Shown: positions 15,706-25,200 of the stretch, piece by piece
Numbering within the stretch: the first letter of the stretch is position 1
How the letters are laid out: every line of letters starts with the position of its first letter
Source of the DNA: Streptosporangium subroseum
Lineage (GTDB): Bacteria > Actinomycetota > Actinomycetes > Streptosporangiales > Streptosporangiaceae
Direction: 5' to 3'
NCBI RefSeq assembly: GCF_900188345.1
Contig: NZ_FZOD01000039.1
Coordinates: 25,282 to 89,281, forward strand
DNA: 64,000 bases
The notes under the pieces: generated by a model
Databases searched by the model: none
The model's input: the letters and a program-made list of their open reading frames with translations, nothing else
What the model was told of the DNA's origin: nothing
Made by a program: the position numbers and the translations under genes

Positions 15706-17280
15706 GTGAACCTGACCGTCCCCCAGTTGCTCAGAGAACGAGCCCTCATCGACCCCGACGGGGTCGCGCTGATCGTTCACGGTTCGGCGCCGCTCACCTA
15801 CGGCCAATGGCATGAGCGATCCACCGCGCTCGCCAACAGCCTGGTCGCGCGCGGTGTGACCAGAGGCGACCGAGTGGGCCTGGTGTTCGGAGGCGCGGAC
15901 TGGGTGAACTACGCCGTGGCGTTCTGCGGGGTGCTGACGTCGGGAGCCGTGGCCGTACCGCTGTCGGATCGCCTCGCCGCGGCTGACCTGCGCTTCATGT
16001 TGGAAAACTGCCGCGCGACCGGAGTGATCCACGCCGGCGGGCTCACCGTGCCCGAGATCGGCTGGAGCGCGACGGTCGCCGATCTGCATGCCGAAACGTC
16101 CTATGAGACGGCCGATCCAGCTCCTCCCGGACCCGGAGATCTCACGGTTTCCGGGTCCGAGCGGTCCACGGGTTCCGAGTCCGAGGGGCATGTAACTTTC
16201 AGATTCGGAGATCTCAGGGACGTCGAGTCCGCGCACCTCAAGGATCCCGAGCCCGGAGATCTCGCGCAGATCCTCTACACCTCGGGCACCACGGGCCGTC
16301 CCAAGGGAGTTTCGGCCACTCATGCCAATCTGGCCTACGGCTGCGGTGCCAAGCGCCGTCCGTTCGCGCATTCCACGCACCTCGTCCACGCCTTCCCGAT
16401 CGGCACCAACGCCGGGCAGACGATGCTGATCAACGCGCTCGACGCGCACCCGGCCGTGGTGACGCTGCCGCGCTTCACTCCCAGCCGCTTCGCCGCGCTG
16501 ATCGAGTCCTACCGCGCGGGGACGGTCTTCCTCGTCCCCGCGATGGCCATCGAACTGATGAAGGCGGGCGTGGGGGAGCGGCACGACCTGTCCGACGTCC
16601 TGCTGCTCGGCTCGGCCGCCGCGCCCCTGCCCTCCGCCGTCGCCCAGGCGCTGACCAAGGCCTTCCCCAACGCGACGATCACCAACTACTACACCTCGAC
16701 CGAGGCCGCCCCGGCTCAGACGATCATGATGTTCGATCCGGACCGGCCGGGAAGCGTCGGCCGTCCGGTGGCCGGGGGACGGGTCAGGATCGCCACGGCC
16801 GAGGGCGAGCCGCTGGCCGCGGGGGAGACCGGCGAGGTCTGGATGCGGTCCCCGGCGGCACCGCGCGCCTACTACGGCGACCCGGAGAGCGGGACCTTCC
16901 GCAACGGCTGGGTGCGCATGGGCGACCTGGGCCGCATCGACGCCGAGGGCTACCTCTATCTCGTCGACCGCGAGAGCGACGTGGTGAAGTCCGGCGCCTA
17001 CAAGGTCTCCACGATCCACGTCGAGGAAGCCGTCTACCAGCACCCGGCCGTGATCGAGGCCGCGGCGTTCGGGGTTCCGCACCCCGTGCTCGGAACGGTC
17101 GTCTCCGTCGCCCTGGTCACCAGGGTTCCTCTCGCGCCCGAGGAGCTGCGGCTCTTCCTCATGGACCGGCTGGCCCCGTACGAGCTGCCCGCGCACGTCG
17201 TCACGGTCGACACCCTGCCCCGCAACGACGGAGGCAAGGTCGACAAGCGGGCCCTGCGCCGGGCGACGGAGAACGCGTGA
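15706..17280 (+). CDS. Free-standing adenylate-forming (acyl-CoA ligase-like) enzyme
   Basis: A 524-residue ANL-superfamily enzyme that activates a carboxylic acid as acyl-AMP. Motifs: ILYTSGTTGRPKG (P-loop), YYTSTEAAP (A5), MGDLGRIDAEGYL with D and the hinge ESDVVKSGAYKVS (A7-A8), and NDGGKVDK with the catalytic Lys (A10). It has no carrier domain and looks more like a fatty-acyl/aryl ligase than an amino-acid A domain. It opens the plus-strand operon and overlaps the next gene (TGATG), which encodes C-T. It therefore probably loads that T domain or the free carrier protein. GTG 15706 was chosen for the GGAGG 8 nt upstream; ATG 15691 contains that site. A three-copy GDL-containing repeat lies before the P-loop (16130-16265). 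Confidence 0.85.
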   Translation: MNLTVPQLLRERALIDPDGVALIVHGSAPLTYGQWHERSTALANSLVARGVTRGDRVGLVFGGADWVNYAVAFCGVLTSGAVAVPLSDRLAAADLRFMLENCRATGVIHAGGLTVPEIGWSATVADLHAETSYETADPAPPGPGDLTVSGSERSTGSESEGHVTFRFGDLRDVESAHLKDPEPGDLAQILYTSGTTGRPKGVSATHANLAYGCGAKRRPFAHSTHLVHAFPIGTNAGQTMLINALDAHPAVVTLPRFTPSRFAALIESYRAGTVFLVPAMAIELMKAGVGERHDLSDVLLLGSAAAPLPSAVAQALTKAFPNATITNYYTSTEAAPAQTIMMFDPDRPGSVGRPVAGGRVRIATAEGEPLAAGETGEVWMRSPAAPRAYYGDPESGTFRNGWVRMGDLGRIDAEGYLYLVDRESDVVKSGAYKVSTIHVEEAVYQHPAVIEAAAFGVPHPVLGTVVSVALVTRVPLAPEELRLFLMDRLAPYELPAHVVTVDTLPRNDGGKVDKRALRRATENA

Positions 17281-18911
17281 TGGCCGAGGCCGCGTTCGCC
17301 GGACAGGGAGCGGAGGTCACCTTCACCCAGCAGGGAATGTGGGTCACCGAGCAGAACGTGAGCGTGGGGACCGCCTACCACATGCCGCTCATCGTCCACC
17401 TGAACGGCGAGCTGGACGTCGGGGCGCTGCTGGCGGCCTGCGCGGCGGTGGTGGACCGGCACCCGATGCTGGGCAGCGTGGTGACGGAGGTGGACAACGG
17501 GCTGCGGCTGGTGCCCGGCGCCCAGGTTCCCGTACGGCATACGTCGGCGCGGGACGTGCACGCGTCGGGCACGCGTGCGGCACAGGACATGCGTGCGGCG
17601 CAGGACGTGCACGCGTCGGGCACGCACACAGCGCAGGACGTGCACACGGCACAGGACGTGCACGCCGTGGAACAGGACGTGCGCACGGCGGCGGAGCAGG
17701 GAGTGCACGCGGCCGTGCGGGAGGAGATCCTGCGCGAGTTCGACCTGGAGAAGGGCCCGCTCGCCAGGTTCACCCTCTTCGAGATCGACCAGGAACGGCA
17801 CCTGCTCCTCTTCGTCGCGCATCACCTGGTCTTCGACGGCCAGTCCAAGGACATCCTGGTACGCGACCTCGCCGCCCTCTACAACGGTGAGCCGCCACCC
17901 CCGCTGCACGCCGTCGACCACGGCAGAGCCGAGCGCGACCGGGTGACCTCCATGCTCCCGGCCGCCAGGGAGTTCTGGAAGCCCAGGTGGCGCGATCCGG
18001 GCGAGACCCTCGTCCTCGGACAGTCGCTGCGGTCCCGGCGAGCGGGCGAGGGCCGGGTGGTGCGGTTCACCGCCGACCCGTCGATCCCCGGACTGACCCG
18101 GTTCGAGGTGCTGCTGGCCGCGCTGCACGTCTGCCTCCTCGGATACGGCAACGCCGAGGTGACCACCGCCGTCGATCTGTCCACCCGGCCCTCCGAGGCG
18201 GCGGGCCACATCGGCCTGTTCGTCAACGAGCTCCCCGTCGCCTCCAGCCCGTCCCCCGAGACGACCTTCCGCGCGTTCGCCACCACCCTCCGCGCCGAAC
18301 TCCGCGAGGTCTACCGGTTCCGGCAGGTGCCGCTGTCTCGCGCGATGCCCCGCATCCGGCCGCACGCCGCGCTGGTCCCCGTCTCCGTCAGCTACCGCAC
18401 CCGCCACGACCCCGACCCGGTCTTCACCGGGCTCGACGCCTCGGTGGAGTGGACGGTCTCCAACCACGCGGTCCGCGGCGCGTTGCACCTGCAGTGCGTC
18501 GACGGCCCCGGCGGGCTGGAGGTCGGCCTGCGCCACGACCCGGAGGCCGTTCCCGGCGCCGCGAGGGTGGCGACCGACCTGTGTCTCCTTCTGGAACGCG
18601 CTATTCACGATCCCGACCAGCGACTGAACGAACTTCTGGAGAACGAGATGGCTTCCGTCACCACGCTGACCGACCAGGTACGTGAGATCTGGGAGGAAGT
18701 CCTGGGCATCTCGCCGATCGAGGACCACGACGACATCTTCGATCTGGGTGGTCACTCCCTGACCATCACCCAGATCATCGCCCGCATGCGCAAGCGCCTG
18801 GACGTCGAGGTCTCGCTGGACGACTTCTTCGACAACCCGACGATCGCCGGGGTCGTGGACTCCCTCGCCGACGAGACCGGCAACGACCCCACCGGCACCG
18901 ACGGTGACTGA
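17280..18911 (+). CDS. NRPS C-T didomain protein with repeat insert
   Basis: A 543-residue condensation plus carrier protein. The condensation active site is HHLVFDG (His181, His182), with both His present. The carrier site is LGGHSL with Ser493. There is no adenylation domain, so its T domain must be charged in trans, by the ligase upstream or by acyl transfer from E2. Between about residues 90 and 145 the C domain carries a low-complexity insert of AQDVH/ASGTH-type units, absent from normal C domains. The ATG overlaps the ligase stop, and the 3' end overlaps the E1 alpha gene by 8 bp. A bridging role between ligase-derived or E1/E2-derived acyl groups and the assembly line is inferred. Confidence 0.88.
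   Translation: MAEAAFAGQGAEVTFTQQGMWVTEQNVSVGTAYHMPLIVHLNGELDVGALLAACAAVVDRHPMLGSVVTEVDNGLRLVPGAQVPVRHTSARDVHASGTRAAQDMRAAQDVHASGTHTAQDVHTAQDVHAVEQDVRTAAEQGVHAAVREEILREFDLEKGPLARFTLFEIDQERHLLLFVAHHLVFDGQSKDILVRDLAALYNGEPPPPLHAVDHGRAERDRVTSMLPAAREFWKPRWRDPGETLVLGQSLRSRRAGEGRVVRFTADPSIPGLTRFEVLLAALHVCLLGYGNAEVTTAVDLSTRPSEAAGHIGLFVNELPVASSPSPETTFRAFATTLRAELREVYRFRQVPLSRAMPRIRPHAALVPVSVSYRTRHDPDPVFTGLDASVEWTVSNHAVRGALHLQCVDGPGGLEVGLRHDPEAVPGAARVATDLCLLLERAIHDPDQRLNELLENEMASVTTLTDQVREIWEEVLGISPIEDHDDIFDLGGHSLTITQIIARMRKRLDVEVSLDDFFDNPTIAGVVDSLADETGNDPTGTDGD
17541..17715 (+). repeat. In-frame minisatellite in the C-T protein
   Basis: Imperfect tandem units built from GCGCAGGACGTGCAC and GCGTCGGGCACGC-type pieces encode alternating A-Q-D-V-H and A-S-G-T-H/R peptides. 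About 50 residues are added without breaking the frame. Confidence 0.75.
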
Positions 18912-19827
18912 GATCCTCGACGGGCTCCGTCTCTCCCGCCTCGGAGACGACGACCTGGAGCTCCTGCTGCTCGTCCGGCATTTCGAGCTCAAGCTCCTGG
19001 AGCTGTACGGCAGGGGCGATCTCAACGGCACCACGCACACCTGCCTCGGCCAGGAGTACGTCCCGGTCGCGCTGCGCCCGCTGCTCGGCGAGGGCGATCA
19101 CGTCTTCAGCAACCACCGCGGCCACGGCCACTACCTGTCCAGGTTCCGCGACCCGCACGGGCTGCTCGCGGAGATCATGGGCAGGGAGGGCGCGGTCTGC
19201 GGCGGCGTCGGCGGCAGCCAGCACATCCACCGGGACCGCTACCTGTCCACCGGCGTGCAGGGGGAGAGCATGCCGGTCGCCGCCGGGGTCGCGCTCCACC
19301 TCAAGCGGGCCGAGCCCGGCGCGATCGCCTGCGTCTACATCGGCGACGGCACCTGGGGCGAGGGCGCGGTCTACGAGGCGCTGAACCTCGCCGCGCTCTG
19401 GCGGCTTCCGCTGCTGGTCGTGGTGGAGAACAACGGCATCGCCCAGTCCACGCCGACCACGTCGCAGATGGCGGGTACGGTGGCCGGCCGGGCGGCGGCG
19501 TTCGGCATCCGGCACCACCTGGTCGTCTCCACCGACGTCAACGACATCCGGCTCTCGCTCGAACCCCTCGTCGCGGAGGTGCGGGAGGGCCGGCCGCTGG
19601 TGGTCGAGTTCGTGACCCACCGGCTCGGCCCGCACAGCAAGGGCGACGACGTCCGCCCGGCCGGCGCCGTACAGGCGGCCAGGGACAACGACTGGTACGG
19701 CCGCTACGCCCACGACCACCCCGAGCAGTTCCACCGGCTCGATGGAATGGTGAAAGCCCAGGTCCAGGGCATCGCCGACGAGGTCGCCGCGCGCCCGCTC
19801 TCCCGCCGGGAGGAATCGTGCGCGTAG
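18904..19827 (+). CDS. 2-oxoacid dehydrogenase-like E1 alpha subunit (TPP-dependent)
   Basis: A 307-residue thiamine-diphosphate enzyme subunit of the pyruvate/acetoin/branched-chain dehydrogenase E1 alpha family. The TPP/Mg motif runs from GDGTWGEG to VVENN, and the N-terminal THTCLGQE and NHRGHGHYL segments fit the family. E1 decarboxylates a 2-oxoacid and passes the acyl group to the lipoyl arm of E2. It sits inside an NRPS operon, overlapping both neighbours, with no E3 gene. A dedicated biosynthetic role is therefore more likely than central metabolism. Related E1/E2 pairs in naphthyridinomycin-type pathways move a two-carbon hydroxyacyl unit from a ketose to a carrier protein; whether this enzyme does so is unknown. 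Confidence 0.9.
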   Translation: MTEILDGLRLSRLGDDDLELLLLVRHFELKLLELYGRGDLNGTTHTCLGQEYVPVALRPLLGEGDHVFSNHRGHGHYLSRFRDPHGLLAEIMGREGAVCGGVGGSQHIHRDRYLSTGVQGESMPVAAGVALHLKRAEPGAIACVYIGDGTWGEGAVYEALNLAALWRLPLLVVVENNGIAQSTPTTSQMAGTVAGRAAAFGIRHHLVVSTDVNDIRLSLEPLVAEVREGRPLVVEFVTHRLGPHSKGDDVRPAGAVQAARDNDWYGRYAHDHPEQFHRLDGMVKAQVQGIADEVAARPLSRREESCA

Positions 19828-20801
19828 CCGAGAACCTCAACGCGGCCCTGCACGGGCTGCTGGACGACGACCCGACCGCCTACATGCTCGGCGAGGACAT
19901 CCTCGACCCGTACGGCGGCGCATTCAAGGTCACCAAGGGCCTGTCCACCCGTTTCCCCGGCCGCGTGATCGGCACCCCGATCAGTGAGGGCGCCCTGACC
20001 GGCGTCGCGGCCGGCCTGGCACTGACCGGCAACACGGCGGTAGCCGAGATCATGTTCGGCGACTTCGTGGCGCTCGCCTTCGACCAGCTCTGCAACTTCG
20101 CGAGCAAGTCGGTGTCGATGTACGGCAGGCGGCTGCCGCTGCGGATGGTGGTGCGCTGCCCGACCGGCGGCGGCCGGGGCTACGGTCCCACGCACAGCCA
20201 GAGCCTGCAGAAGCACTTCGTCGGCATGCCGGGGCTGTCGCTGTACGAGATGTCCCCCTTCCACGACAACCGCGCGGTGTTCGCGTCGATGCTGGAGCGG
20301 GGCGAGCCGTGCGTGTTCTTCGAGGACAAGGTCCTCTACACCCGGCAGATGGACCTGGTGGACCCGCTGTTCCAGGTGAGCGGTGACGACGACCTGGCCG
20401 TGGTCGAGCTCCACGACGCGGACGACTACCCCGACTGCGTGATCATCGCTCCCGGCGGGATGGCACACCGGGCACTGGCCGCGATGCGCTCCCTGCTGGT
20501 GGAGCAGGAGATCTCCTGCCGGCTGCTGGTGCCCTCCCGGCTCTACCCGCTGGACGTCGAGAAGTTGATGCCGTTCCTCGGGGACGTCGTCCTGGTCGCC
20601 GAGGAGAGCACGGCCGGCGGCACCTGGGGCAGCGAGGTCGCGCACCTCCTCCACGACCGCCTCTGGGACCGTCTGCGCCGGCCCGTCCGCCTCGTCCACT
20701 CCCGGGCCGAGGTGATCCCCACCGCCGCGCATCTCGAAAGTCAGGTGCTGGTGGGGGAGTCCACGATTCACCACGCCGTACGGGAGGCCCTGCGTGGCTG
20801 A
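19818..20801 (+). CDS. 2-oxoacid dehydrogenase-like E1 beta subunit
   Basis: A 327-residue transketolase-like beta subunit that completes the alpha2-beta2 E1 enzyme. Family features include MLGEDI, the PISEGALTGVAAGLA region with the catalytic Glu that activates TPP, and the RCPTGGGRGYGPTHSQ segment carrying the conserved His. The C-terminal domain (VVLVAEES) is also typical. GTG 19818 overlaps the alpha gene stop by 10 bp, and the gene overlaps E2 by 8 bp, so the three subunits are translationally coupled. Confidence 0.9.
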   Translation: MRVAENLNAALHGLLDDDPTAYMLGEDILDPYGGAFKVTKGLSTRFPGRVIGTPISEGALTGVAAGLALTGNTAVAEIMFGDFVALAFDQLCNFASKSVSMYGRRLPLRMVVRCPTGGGRGYGPTHSQSLQKHFVGMPGLSLYEMSPFHDNRAVFASMLERGEPCVFFEDKVLYTRQMDLVDPLFQVSGDDDLAVVELHDADDYPDCVIIAPGGMAHRALAAMRSLLVEQEISCRLLVPSRLYPLDVEKLMPFLGDVVLVAEESTAGGTWGSEVAHLLHDRLWDRLRRPVRLVHSRAEVIPTAAHLESQVLVGESTIHHAVREALRG

Positions 20802-22230
20802 CATCCGCGTCCCCAAGCTCAACAACAACGACACCGAGTATCTGATCGTCCAGTGGCTCGTCGAGGACGGCATGTCCGTCGGCGCGGGAGACCCGGTCGC
20901 CGTCCTGGAGACCTCCAAGGCGGCGGACGAGCTGGAGGCGGAGGAGTCCGGCTACCTCCACCACGCCGCCGCGCTCAACACCTGGATCGCTCCCGGCGCG
21001 GTCCTGGCCCGCGTCACCCCCGAGGCGACCCCGCCGCTCGCCTTCCCCGAAGTCCCGGCCCCGACAGCCGGATCGGCCGCCACAATCCTCGCCGCACCGG
21101 AGAGCACGGTTCCCGCGAGCACGGTTCCCGGGACCGCGGTCCTCGGGGCTGCGGTTCCTGAGCGCGCGGTTCCCGAGAACACGATCCTCGACGCCGCGAT
21201 TCCTGAGCGCACGGTCTCTGAGGCCGGGGTCATCGGGGCCGCGGTTCCTCAGGGCGCGGTTCCCGAGAGCGGGACCTCCAAGACCGCCGCACCGGACATC
21301 CAGCCGGCCGTTCAGCCGGTTGTCACCGACCTCGCCCGCGCGGCCATGGAGGAGCTCGGCGTCTCCCACGACGAGGTCGTGGCCCTGGGCCTGCGTGTCA
21401 TCCGCCGTTCCGATGTGGAGGCCCTGGCAACCCGCCGCACCGGAGCCGGTCACACGGGATCCCCCGCCGGCCGCCCCGGAGCCCCGGTCGCCCGGTCTCG
21501 GCGACCGGTTCCCCACCGCCGTACCCACGTCCCGGCCATCACCCGCACCGAAGCCCCGGCCGCCGCCGGCGACGCGGCGGGTACGCACCGGCTCTCCAGG
21601 GTGCAGCGAGCCGTCGCGCGCGCCGTCACCGTCTCGCACGACACGATTCCCGCCGCCTACACGCTGATGAAGTTCGAGGTCGGGCCGTTGCTGGAACGAG
21701 CCAGGGGACTGACCAGGGAGGTTCGCAGGCCGGTCGGGCTCGCGGAGCTGTTCGTCCAGGCCGTGGCCGGGCTGCATCCGGCGTTCCCGCTGTTCTTCGC
21801 CTCGATCGACGGGGACGTGGCGCGGCCCGCGGAGGCTCCGCGCGTCGGCGTCACGTTCGACATGGGCGAGGGTCTCTACGTGCCGGTCGTCCATGACACC
21901 GGATCGCTCCGGAGCATCGCCGACACGCTCATGCGCTACCGGCTGGCCGCCACCGAGGGCGACTTCCGGGAGAAGGACCTCGCCGGCGCCAACATCGCCG
22001 TCACCCTGCACACCGACGCCGACGTCATCCTCGCGATCCCCTTCATCTTCCCCGGGACGGTCTGCGCGCTCGCGATCACCTCGCCGCAGCAGGAGCTCGT
22101 CCTCGGCGAGGACGGCGCCGTGACGGCGAGGACCGTCGCGAACATCGGCCTCGCCTACGACCACCGACTGATCAATGGCAGGGACGCCTCGCGCTTCCTC
22201 ACCGAACTCCGGATCGAGCTGAAGTCATGA
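20794..22230 (+). CDS. Lipoyl-dependent E2 acyltransferase with Asn in the active-site motif
   Basis: A 478-residue E2-type protein: an N-terminal lipoyl domain (ETSKAADE, lipoylated Lys42), a repeat-rich linker (about 100-165), a peripheral-subunit-binding region (AARAAMEELGV-like with VIRRSDVEAL), and a C-terminal acyltransferase domain. The catalytic HxxxDG motif reads DHRLINGRD: His457 is kept but Asp is Asn461. It could move the acyl group from the lipoyl arm to CoA, to a carrier protein or to another acceptor. No lipoamide dehydrogenase is encoded here, so reoxidation of the lipoyl arm would need the housekeeping E3, unless the reaction is non-oxidative in net terms. It overlaps the E1 beta gene and shares an ATGA with the terminal NRPS gene. 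Confidence 0.88.
   Translation: MADIRVPKLNNNDTEYLIVQWLVEDGMSVGAGDPVAVLETSKAADELEAEESGYLHHAAALNTWIAPGAVLARVTPEATPPLAFPEVPAPTAGSAATILAAPESTVPASTVPGTAVLGAAVPERAVPENTILDAAIPERTVSEAGVIGAAVPQGAVPESGTSKTAAPDIQPAVQPVVTDLARAAMEELGVSHDEVVALGLRVIRRSDVEALATRRTGAGHTGSPAGRPGAPVARSRRPVPHRRTHVPAITRTEAPAAAGDAAGTHRLSRVQRAVARAVTVSHDTIPAAYTLMKFEVGPLLERARGLTREVRRPVGLAELFVQAVAGLHPAFPLFFASIDGDVARPAEAPRVGVTFDMGEGLYVPVVHDTGSLRSIADTLMRYRLAATEGDFREKDLAGANIAVTLHTDADVILAIPFIFPGTVCALAITSPQQELVLGEDGAVTARTVANIGLAYDHRLINGRDASRFLTELRIELKS
21095..21280 (+). repeat. In-frame repeat array in the E2 linker
   Basis: About ten imperfect units of ~18 bp (core GCGGTTCCCGAG or variants) encode a string of A-V-P-E-x-x-like peptides between the lipoyl and binding domains. 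E2 linkers are normally Ala/Pro-rich and flexible; here the linker is visibly built by tandem duplication. Confidence 0.65.
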
Positions 22231-25200
22231 CGGAGACAACCCTCTCGGACGCCAAGCGGGCACTGCTCGCGCAGCGACTCCGGCGCCGGGGCGAGTCCCA
22301 GGCCATCACGGTCCGGGACCCCGGCACGACCCCGCCCCTGTCCCACGCCCAGGAACGCCTGTGGTTCATGGAGCAGTACCGGCCGGGTACCACCACCTAC
22401 ACGGTTCCCGTCGCGGTGCGCCTGAGCGGCGACCTGGACGCCGACGCGCTGCGCCGGGCGCTGGACGAGATCGTCACGCGCCACGAGGCCCTGCGGATGC
22501 GGTTCCTCACCACCGAGGACGGCACCCCCGAGCTTGTCATCGACGAGCCCCGGCCCGCCGAGTTCCGCGTCACCGAGGCGCCGGACCTGGACGCCGTGAT
22601 CGAGCTGTTCGACGCGGACCTCGCCACCCCGTTCGACCTGGAGCGGGGCCCGCTCTTCCGGACGGTGCTGGTACGGCTCGCGCCCGCCGACCACGTGCTC
22701 CTCATCGCCGCCCATCACAGCGTCACCGACGGCTGGTCCAGCGATGTGATCATCCGTGAACTGCTCGCCCTGCACGACGGCAGGACCCCGCCGCCCGCCC
22801 CGGTCGGCTACGGCGACTACGCCATCTGGCAGCGGGGCCGTGACCACCGCCGTGAGCTCGACTACTGGCGTGACCGGCTCGCCGGGCTGCCCGCCCTCGA
22901 ACTGCCCACCGACCGGCCGCGCCCCGCCGAGCAGCGCCACGAGGGGGCCGCCGTCGGTGTCCGTCTCGACGCCGACCTCACCCGTCGGCTGACCGAGCTG
23001 GGCGCGACGGCCGGTGCCACGCCGTACATGACGTTGATGGCCGCCTTCCAGGTCCTGCTGGCCCGCTACTCGGGGCAGCAGGACTTCGCGGTCGGATCCC
23101 CGACCGCGGGCCGGGGATTGCCCGAGCTGGACGGCGTCGTCGGCATGTTCGTCAACACGCTGGTCATGCGCGCGGACCTGGCGGACGACCCGTCGTTCGA
23201 CACGTTCCTGGCCCGCACGCGCGAGGCCGCGCTGGACGCCCTCGCGCACCGGGAGCTCCCGTTCGACCAGCTGGTCGGCGAGCTGAACGTGGTCCGCGAC
23301 GTGAGCCGCTCCCCGCTCGCACAGGTCATGTTCGCACTGCAGAACTTCAAGGCGGGCGAAGAGGACGGGCGCGTGTCCTACGTCGGGCTCCCGGCCAGGA
23401 CCACCCGCCACGACCTCGGCCTGTATCTGTTCGAGAGCCCGGACGGGCTGTTCGGCGACATCACCTACAGCACCGCCCTGTTCGACCGGGAGACCGTGGA
23501 ACTGCTGGCGTCCCGGTTCGAGACGCTGCTGCGCTCGATAGTGGCGGCTCCGCGGACGCGGGTGGGAGAGCTGTCGCTGATGTCCGGCGACGAGCGGGAC
23601 CTGGTCCTGGGCTTCGGCGCCGGCCCCGCCCCCCAGCCGGCCGGACACGATCTGCTCCACGACCTCGTCACCGCCCAGGCCGCGCTGACCCCCGGCGCGA
23701 CGGCCGTGGTCTGCGGTGACGCGCTGGCCCCGGACGCGGTGCCCGCGGTGCGCGGAGCCTCCGCGAGATCCGGCGCGGCGTCCACGGCGCGCGGCGGCTC
23801 CGTGAGCTCTGGTACGGCGTCCACGGCGCACGGCGGTTCGCTGACGTACGCCGAACTCGACGAGCGCTCCACCCGGATCGCCGCCCTGCTGAGGAACCGG
23901 TACGGCGTGGGCCCCGACACCAGGGTCGGCGTCTTCCTGGAGCAGTCGACCGACCTCGCGGCGGCCGTCATCGGCGTCATGAAGGCCGGTGGCGCCTACG
24001 TGCCCCTCGACCCCAAGCAGCCCCGCGACCGCCTGGCGTACATGCTCGGCGACGCCGGAGCCGTCGCCGTCCTCACCACCTCCGCCCTGCGCGACCTGGT
24101 TCCCGACGCGCCGGTGATCTGCCTGGACTCCGAGGCGCTGGACGAGACCGGGTTCGAGCGCCCCGAGGTCTCACCCGACCACCTGGCGTACGTGATCTAC
24201 ACCTCGGGCACGACCGGGCGGCCGAAGGGCGTCGGGGTGCAGCACCGGCAGGTGCTGAACTACCTGGCCGGGGTCAGGGAGCGGTTCGAGGTCGAGCCCG
24301 CGGCGGTCTACACGCTGCTGCAGTCGCTCTCGTTCGACTTCGGGGTGACGATCTTCTACCTGTCGCTCATGACCGGCGGCGAGCTGCACCTGGTCGATCC
24401 GCAGACCCCGGCCGAGGAGCTCGCCGGGCAGCTGAGCCGTACCGACTACCTGAAGATGACCCCGTCCCACCTCGCCTCGCTGCTCACCGGGGTGGACGCG
24501 GCCGAGCTGCTCCCGCGCAAGCTCCTCATCCTCGGCGGCGAGGCGTCCACCTGGAGCTGGGCCCGGGAGCTGGCCGCGCACACCACGGTGGTCAACCACT
24601 ACGGCCCCACCGAGGCCACGGTCGGCATCTCCACGTACGCCGTCACGGGGGAGGAGGAACGGGCGTTGAACCTGCCGATCGGCAGGCCGCTGCCCGGAGC
24701 CGGGGTCTACGTGCTGGACGAGCACCTGCGGCTGGTCCCGCCCGGCATGACGGGCGAGATCTACCTCGGTGGCGACCGGCTCGCCCGGGGATACCTCGGC
24801 CGCCCCGGACTGACGGCCGACAGGTTCCTGCCCGACCCGTACGGCGAGCCCGGCGCGCGCATGTACAGGACCGGCGACCTCGGCCGCTGGCTGCCCTCCG
24901 GCGACCTGTGCTTCCTCGGCCGCCGAGACCTTCAGGTGAAGGTCAGGGGCTACCGGGTGGAGTTGCCGGAGATCGAGTCGGTGCTCACCGACCAGCCCGG
25001 GATCGCGTACGCCGTCGTCGAGCTGCGCAAGGACCGGCTGATCGGATATCTGGTCGGGGACCGGATCAGTGTGAGCGAGCTGCGGACGCGGCTCGGCGAA
25101 CGGCTTCCCGAATACATGATCCCCGGACGGTTCGTCTGGCTGGACGAGCTGCCCCTGAAGTCGCACGGCAAGGTCGACCGGGCCAGGCTGCCCGAGCCCG

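Noticed and set aside
18904..22230. E1/E2 genes as the housekeeping pyruvate dehydrogenase
   Set aside because: They overlap NRPS genes at both ends, lack E3 and have an altered E2 motif. A cluster role is more likely, though not proved.
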